Assembly: GCF_003259845.1 (NCBI RefSeq)
Contig: NZ_QLMJ01000014.1
Coordinates: 218,084-282,083, forward strand
Origin: Actinoplanes lutulentus
GTDB lineage: Bacteria > Actinomycetota > Actinomycetes > Mycobacteriales > Micromonosporaceae
DNA: 64,000 nt
Direction: 5' to 3'
Below the pieces are notes generated by a model, which was given only the letters and a program-made list of their open reading frames with translations, was not told the DNA's origin and made no database searches. A program made the position numbers and the translations under genes. This document shows, piece by piece, positions 59,662 to 64,000 of this stretch. Numbering within the stretch: position 1 is the stretch's first letter; the number at the start of each line of letters is the position of its first letter.

Positions 59662-60888
59662 ATGACCCAGCACGATCCGTACGCACCGGGCCGCCCGTCC
59701 GGGGCTCATCCCCGCTCGTCCGGGGCTAATCCCCAGACGTCCGCGGCTCATCCCCGCAACCCGCACGGCGAACCGGCGACCTGGCCGGCCGAGGTGCCCG
59801 ACCCGAGTTCGGTACCTCTCGACTGGTCCCCGTCCGCACCCTCCGGCGAGCCGGGTGGCGCGCACGCCGCCTGGCCTGCTCCCCCGGCGGATCCAGGCGG
59901 CGCGCACGCTTCCTGGGAGCGCCCGAACCCGGGTGTTCCCGGCAGCGGCCGGGACTCGTGGGCGGCCGAAGGCGCTACTGCCCCCGGCGCTTGGCCGCCC
60001 GCGTCCCCGCCCGTCCCCTCAGCTCAGCCCACGGCGTCTCAGCCGGCCGCGTCTCAGCCCTTCTCTTCGCAGGCCGTTGATCCCGGAGCGGGCTGGAACG
60101 ACAACACCTCCCTCTCCTGGACCCCGGCCGTCGACAATCGTCCGCAGAGCCCAGCCCCGCAGCCGTGGAACGACGAGGTGGCGGAATCCTGGAACAGCAG
60201 CACCTCGCAGTCCTGGTCAAGCCCTGCCGCTCAGCCGTGGAACGGAACCGTGCCCGACTCGGTCCCACCCTCCTGGAGCGGCGTCCCGGAGCAGCCCCAG
60301 CCCTGGAATGCGGCCGCCGAGCAACCGACCGCGGCGTGGAACGCGCCCCGGGAGGCCGCCGAACCGAGCACCACCTGGCGAACCCCGGCCCAGGCAGCAC
60401 CGACCGCCTGGGTGAAGCAGGGCACCCACGCGCCGAACACCCCAGTGGAGATGCCCGCCGCGGCGCCGACCGGCTTCATCCCAGCGGTACCGGCCCAGGC
60501 AATGCCGGCCCAGCCGATGCCCGCCCCACCCACCGCGCCACCGGCACACGGTGACCCCTCGTTCCCCGGAGCAGGAGCACACGGTGGGCTTTCGACCTCG
60601 GCGCCTGAGCCGTGGGCTCCCGATCTCAGCGACGCCCGCGGCGGCAAGAAGAAGCCGAAGTTGGCCCTGGTCGCGGCCCTTGTGGCGGCCGCTCTCGGCG
60701 GTGCCGGTGTCGGCGCCGGTGTGACCGCTGCCCTGAGCGGGGACAGCAGCGCTTCCGTCCCGGCCGCGCCCGCTGGCGGTGCTCCCGGACAGCAGCAGAA
60801 CGGACAGCAACAGAACGGGCAGCAGCAGAACGGGCAGGCCCCGGCGGACGGACAGGCGCCGACGACCGCGCCCTCGCAGGGGACGTAA
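59662..60888 (+). CDS. Pro/Trp/Gln-rich membrane-anchored protein
   Basis: 408 residues from ATG 59662, with GAGGAG close upstream. Low-complexity N-terminal ~310 residues rich in Pro, Ala, Ser and Trp with repeated W-containing units (PWNDEVAESWN, PWNGTVPDSV, PWNAAAEQPTAAWN). One membrane segment (KLALVAALVAAALGGAGVGAGV, about residue 330) follows. The end is a Gln-rich repeat, QQNG three times. Function unknown. A hairpin terminator follows. Confidence 0.65.
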   Translation: MTQHDPYAPGRPSGAHPRSSGANPQTSAAHPRNPHGEPATWPAEVPDPSSVPLDWSPSAPSGEPGGAHAAWPAPPADPGGAHASWERPNPGVPGSGRDSWAAEGATAPGAWPPASPPVPSAQPTASQPAASQPFSSQAVDPGAGWNDNTSLSWTPAVDNRPQSPAPQPWNDEVAESWNSSTSQSWSSPAAQPWNGTVPDSVPPSWSGVPEQPQPWNAAAEQPTAAWNAPREAAEPSTTWRTPAQAAPTAWVKQGTHAPNTPVEMPAAAPTGFIPAVPAQAMPAQPMPAPPTAPPAHGDPSFPGAGAHGGLSTSAPEPWAPDLSDARGGKKKPKLALVAALVAAALGGAGVGAGVTAALSGDSSASVPAAPAGGAPGQQQNGQQQNGQQQNGQAPADGQAPTTAPSQGT

Positions 60889-60915
60889 AAAGAAAAACTT
60901 TGCTCGGGGGATAGG

Positions 60916-60961
60916 AAACGAGGGCGGTTCCCGCAGTGGGCGGCGGGGACTGCCCTCGTTT
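60916..60961. terminator. Hairpin terminator at a convergent junction
   Basis: AAACGAGGGC (60916-60925) pairs with GCCCTCGTTT (60952-60961), extended by further GC pairs. It lies between the convergent low-complexity gene and the DedA gene and may end transcription from both sides. Confidence 0.65.
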
Positions 60962-60980
60962 ACGCGTACCCAAGAAGGTT

Positions 60981-61646
60981 TTAGGCCTGGCTCTCCTCGA
61001 CGGAGCCGGCGGCGAGTCGCGCGCGCCGCTTGCGGATGTGGCGAACGTGCCAGAAGGCGTATCCGCCGATCGCGAGAACGAGAACCAGGATGACGGCCCA
61101 GGAGTACTTGTGGGCGTGCGCCATGATCTTGACGATGTGCACGCCGAGGAGGTGTGCCACCGTGCACCACCAGCCGACCCAGAGGGCCGCGCCGATCGCG
61201 TTGTAGAGAAGGAACGCCCGCCAGGGCATCTTGGTGATTCCGGCGATCACGCCGTTGAGCTGCCGGAGGCCGTCGATGAAGCGGGCCACCACGATGATCC
61301 GGTTGCCGCGCCGGGCGAAGAACTGTTCGGCGCGCTCAAGCCGTTCCGGGGTGACGAAGATGTATTTGCCCCAGCGGTGCACGGCCTTGCGCCCGCCGCG
61401 GAGGCCGATCCAGTAACCGATGTTGTCGCCGACCACGGCCGCGACGAACGAAATGATCGCGACGAGCCAGATGTTCATCCGGCCGGCGCCCGCGTAGATG
61501 GATGCCGCCACCATGATCGTCTGGCCCGGGGCTGGGACACCGAAGCTCTCCACGCCGATCACGCCGCCGATGGCCAGGTAGCCCCAGCGGTCCAGGATCG
61601 GGGCAACACTGTCCAGAAACCCGGGGAGATCGGCTGAAGGTGGCAT
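60981..61646 (-). CDS. DedA-family membrane protein
   Basis: 221 residues. Four to five membrane segments. DedA signatures: GVESFGVPAPGQTIMVAASIYAG (about residue 31), GDNIGYWIGLRGG (about 74) and RFIDGLRQLNGVIAGITKMPWRAF (about 122). Homologues flip lipid carriers, including undecaprenyl phosphate, and maintain membrane charge. The C-terminal tail is basic. ATG 61646. Confidence 0.9.
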   Translation of the reverse strand: MPPSADLPGFLDSVAPILDRWGYLAIGGVIGVESFGVPAPGQTIMVAASIYAGAGRMNIWLVAIISFVAAVVGDNIGYWIGLRGGRKAVHRWGKYIFVTPERLERAEQFFARRGNRIIVVARFIDGLRQLNGVIAGITKMPWRAFLLYNAIGAALWVGWWCTVAHLLGVHIVKIMAHAHKYSWAVILVLVLAIGGYAFWHVRHIRKRRARLAAGSVEESQA

Positions 61647-62024
61647 CCGCTACACGGTAGCGCCACTGGGGAGCGTCACCACATGGACCTGTTCTCGAAC
61701 CGATGTCGGACCTTTGGCGATCCGGGCCATGGTCGGCGGAATCACCCGGCGGAGTAGGGCCGCGATCTCGTTCGGTGGGTACTACTGATCAAGGTTGAGC
61801 CCTGGCGAACAGGCGTATATCCGATTCAGACCCTTTTCGTGCGGTAAATGACTCATACTTTCGGCTAGTCTTCTCTCGGCCTGTCAGTTAGAGTCTGCAT
61901 AACCGAACGGCCAAGTGCGCTCGGATGGCGTTTAGAACCCGCCGTCTGATGGATATGGACCGCCTTTACCGACACCGGGCCTCACGAGGGCCGGCTCTCC
62001 GGAAGGGCCAGGGAGGACCACGAC
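61647..62024. other. Long upstream region of the sigma factor gene
   Basis: About 380 bases with no gene I can support. TTGAGC (61796-61801) followed after 15 bases by TATATC is a possible promoter, though the spacer is short. A separate AT-rich patch at 61844-61866 may hold another. A regulatory leader is possible given the length, but no RNA motif is clear. Confidence 0.4.
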
Positions 62025-62837
62025 ATGACCGTGACCGAGACGAAGACGGCGGTGGCGCCGTCGACCGCTGCCAGCGCCAAGGCCCCGGTGGACAGCGCGG
62101 CCGAACTGCTCAGTGCCTTCGCCGCCGTTCCCGCCGGACACCCGTCCCGCGCCCAGCTCCGTGACAAGGCGATTGAGGCCTGGCTGCCGCTCGCCCGTCA
62201 CCTCGCGCACCGTTACTCGGGCCGCGGCGAGCCCACCGACGACCTGATCCAGACCGCGATGGTGGGCCTGATCAAGGCCGTGGACAAGTTCGACCCCGAG
62301 CGTGGGGTCGACTTCGCCGGCTACGCGATCCCCACCATCATCGGTGAGATCAAGCGGCACTTCCGGGACCGGACCTGGTCCGTGCGGGTGCCGCGCCGGC
62401 TGCAGGAACTGCGCCTGGCGATCACCGAGGCCAACAGCACCCTGACCCACTCGCTGGGCCGTTCCCCGACAGTGCCGGACATCGCGGTGCACCTGGGGAT
62501 CAGCGAGGAAGACGTTCTGGAAGGACTGGAAGGCGCCCGCGCCTACAACGCCACCAGCCTCTCCACCCCGATCAGCGCCGACGGCAACACCGAGCTCGGT
62601 GACACGCTCGGCGGCGAGGACCACGAGTTCGAGATCGCCGAGACCCGGGTCTCCCTGGGCCCGGCGCTCGCGACCCTCGACGAGCGTGAGCAGAAGATCC
62701 TGACGCTCCGCTTCTACGGCAACCTCACCCAGTCGCAGATCGCCGACGAGATCGGGATCTCCCAGATGCACGTCTCGCGACTGCTCACCAAGGCGCTGAC
62801 CAAGCTGCGCGGGCAGCTGTCCGCCGACACGATCTGA
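62025..62837 (+). CDS. SigB/SigF-family RNA polymerase sigma factor
   Basis: 270 residues from ATG 62025, with GGGAGGA upstream. Regions 2-4 of a group-3 sigma factor: DLIQTAMVGLIKAVDKFDPERGVDF (about residue 75), FAGYAIPTIIGEIKRHFRDRTWSVRVPRR, GRSPTVPDIAVHLGIS (region 3), and YGNLTQSQIADEIGISQMHVSRLL (region 4.2). RHFRD and WSVRVPRR are typical of SigB/SigF/SigG stress and sporulation factors. Such factors are controlled by anti-sigma ATPases; one follows 98 bp downstream. Confidence 0.93.
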   Translation: MTVTETKTAVAPSTAASAKAPVDSAAELLSAFAAVPAGHPSRAQLRDKAIEAWLPLARHLAHRYSGRGEPTDDLIQTAMVGLIKAVDKFDPERGVDFAGYAIPTIIGEIKRHFRDRTWSVRVPRRLQELRLAITEANSTLTHSLGRSPTVPDIAVHLGISEEDVLEGLEGARAYNATSLSTPISADGNTELGDTLGGEDHEFEIAETRVSLGPALATLDEREQKILTLRFYGNLTQSQIADEIGISQMHVSRLLTKALTKLRGQLSADTI

Positions 62838-62935
62838 GTTTCTCGAATGGTGGCGCCGACCTGGATCTCCGGGTCGGCGCTGCTGTCTGTTTATGAGCTG
62901 GTCGTACCAGTGCGAATTTTGGCGCAGCGGGCAAG

Positions 62936-63412
62936 ATGGACGGCATGACCGCGCTGCCCGCCTCGGTGCCTCCCGAAGGTGCCGCCGAGCTGGGCAGCTG
63001 GACGATCGAGGACTATCACGGGCTGCGGATCCTCCGGGTGGAGTTGCGCCGGGCTGTCGGTGAACTGGGTCTGGTCGGAGTTTCCGCTGGTCCCGCAGGT
63101 TCTGGTGGCCGGCCTTCGGCCGACGACGACGAAGATGACGTCGCCGAGCGAATCGCGGTGGTCGCGACCGAGCTCGCCACTAACGCTTTGCGACACGGTC
63201 GCCCTCCAGCTTCGGTACGCCTTTTACGGGTCACCGACCTCCTGATCGTGGACGTGTCGGATCAGGACCCGGACGGGGAGCCGCGGTTCGACCTGGAGCG
63301 CCCTCTCGGTCAGGGCGGACTCGGGCTGTTGCTCGCCCGCACCTTCGCCGTCGACGTCGGTTGGTACCGCGCTGGCGCCGGCAAACACGTCTGGGCCAGC
63401 TTCCCCGCATGA
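62936..63412 (+). CDS. Anti-sigma/regulatory ATPase-like protein (SpoIIAB/RsbW fold)
   Basis: 158 residues from ATG 62936 (ATG 62945 possible). HATPase_c_2-like: the N box is VATELATNALRHG (about residue 82) and the G1 box is DVSDQDPDGEP, followed by GQGGLGLLLARTF. The region between residues 50 and 65 is an acidic, Gly-rich insert. RsbW-like proteins bind and inactivate SigB/SigF-type sigma factors, so it may control the neighbouring sigma factor. There is no anti-anti-sigma gene in the window. Confidence 0.8.
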   Translation: MDGMTALPASVPPEGAAELGSWTIEDYHGLRILRVELRRAVGELGLVGVSAGPAGSGGRPSADDDEDDVAERIAVVATELATNALRHGRPPASVRLLRVTDLLIVDVSDQDPDGEPRFDLERPLGQGGLGLLLARTFAVDVGWYRAGAGKHVWASFPA

Positions 63413-63520
63413 ATTGATCTACGGTGCGTGATCGTTGATGTACCGAGAATGCAATTTCTGCTCAGATATCGACCCTGACCTCGCGCGCCACACCCTTCAC
63501 GGATGGGGGAGGGGGCCGAT

Positions 63521-63549
63521 TTGGAGGTGCGGGGAGGACCGGGTAAAGT
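63521..63549 (+). promoter_or_regulatory. Candidate rRNA promoter P1
   Basis: TTGGAG and TAAAGT, 17 bases apart. First of three similarly built promoters before the rRNA genes. Confidence 0.65.
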
Positions 63550-63632
63550 TTTCCAAGCCGGCAGGGAAACGGGCGAGCAAGCAGGGCCGAAGTTGAGGCT
63601 CAGCGCAGCGGCCGTCCTGCCAAACCCCAGAT

Positions 63633-63660
63633 TTGATCACGGCCCAGCGTCGTGTAATGT
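63633..63660 (+). promoter_or_regulatory. Candidate rRNA promoter P2
   Basis: TTGATC and TAATGT, 16 bases apart. Confidence 0.6.
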
Positions 63661-63715
63661 TCTGCGGGTTGCTCGAACGGAGTTTCGAACCGCTTAATTT
63701 CGCCGAAACGCGGAT

Positions 63716-63745
63716 TTGACGGGGCGGAAAACGAGAGAGTAAAGT
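63716..63745 (+). promoter_or_regulatory. Candidate rRNA promoter P3
   Basis: TTGACG and TAAAGT, 18 bases apart. It is nearest the 16S gene and has the best -35 box. Confidence 0.72.
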
Positions 63746-63803
63746 TGAACGAGTGCCCCGGGGAACGGGCCGCCGAAACGGTGGTTCTTTCGATGGTGTG
63801 CGG

Positions 63804-63935
63804 TTGTTCTTTGAGAACTCAACAGGGTGCTTGATAAGCCAGTGCCATTTATGGCATTACCCCGGCCTGTCCTTTTGGGATGGGTAGGGAAATTCCTTTG
63901 GCAACTTTTTGTTGCCGGGACGCTTTTCCAAAGAT
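63804..63935 (+). other. rRNA leader with antitermination box and processing stems
   Basis: TTCTTTGAGAACTCAACA (63807-63824) is the box found in actinomycete rRNA leaders. TGCCAT/ATGGCA (63843-63856) and GGCAAC/GTTGCC (63900-63916, T-loop) are short stems. The leader is cut off by RNase III-type processing together with sequences downstream of the 16S gene, which are outside the window. Confidence 0.7.
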
Positions 63936-64000
63936 TTTGTTGGAGAGTTTGATCCTGGCTCAGGACGAACGCTGGCGGCGTGCTTAACACATGCAAGTCG
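63936..64000 (+). rRNA. 16S ribosomal RNA, 5' end
   Basis: GGAGAGTTTGATCCTGGCTC and the following bases through ACATGCAAGTCG are the conserved 5' end of bacterial 16S rRNA. Only the first ~65 bases are present. The exact mature 5' end is set by comparison with known 16S genes and may shift by a few bases. Confidence 0.97.

Overview
The window is high-GC actinomycete DNA. The coding style (GTG starts, ATGA/GTGA overlaps) and the gene set (GGDEF/EAL, ECF sigma/anti-sigma pair, SigB/SigF-type sigma factor, DHA2 and APC transporters, rRNA leader with the TTCTTTGAGAACTCAACA box) fit a member of the Micromonosporaceae such as Actinoplanes. That placement is an inference from style and content. Only the first ~65 nt of the 16S gene are present, at the right edge, so it cannot be confirmed here.

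Layout. 0-2 kb: end of a secreted peptidase-like protein and a Wzm/Wzt-type polysaccharide ABC exporter, divergent from a TetR gene. 2.9-5 kb: PnuC-NadR NAD salvage pair and a lipoprotein. 5.5-9.3 kb: rhodanese plus thiol dioxygenase, a neprosin-family secreted protein, and an ECF sigma/anti-sigma pair. 9.3-14 kb: DHA2 efflux pump, orphan receiver protein, a HipBA toxin-antitoxin with three evenly spaced operators, and a quinone oxidoreductase. 14-42.3 kb: a surface-glycan island (below). 42.4-53.3 kb: a GGDEF-EAL protein, APC permease, TetR-MFS pair with two operators, S33 secreted peptidase, a Mn-riboswitch/GDT1 exporter unit, two TPR proteins and a RidA remnant. 53.4-61.7 kb: secreted or membrane proteins (LamG, GH18 chitinase, holin/phosphatase fusion, beta-propeller), SDR, DedA. 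61.7-64 kb: SigB/SigF-type sigma factor, anti-sigma-like ATPase, three tandem rRNA promoters and the start of 16S rRNA.

The glycan island is the most interesting part. Operon A (minus, 20036 to 13948) encodes PseB, PseC, a GT-B-like protein, a methyltransferase-like protein, a SpsF/PseF cytidylyltransferase and PseG. Operon B (minus, 42299 to 36340) encodes a GT2 glycosyltransferase, PseH, PseI, a large GT-B-like protein, an unknown protein and a beta-helix protein. Together A and B supply all six steps to CMP-pseudaminic acid. Operon C (plus, 20226 to 26937), divergent from A, encodes an acyl carrier protein, an SDR, a short AMP-ligase, LuxE, LuxC and a polytopic membrane protein; no luciferase is present. 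The GT-like/methyltransferase-like pair of operon A recurs as a stand-alone two-gene unit (34698 to 31916). That unit and a FluC pair lie between two intergenic blocks rich in inverted and direct repeats. I infer a Pse-containing, possibly acyl-modified wall polymer or flagellin glycan; this is not shown by sequence alone.

Within operons genes are almost all translationally coupled by 1-8 bp overlaps, so co-expression is well supported. Several convergent gene pairs overlap at their 3' ends (13948-13970, 46350-46378, 54190-54203, 58696-58727, 5556-5568).
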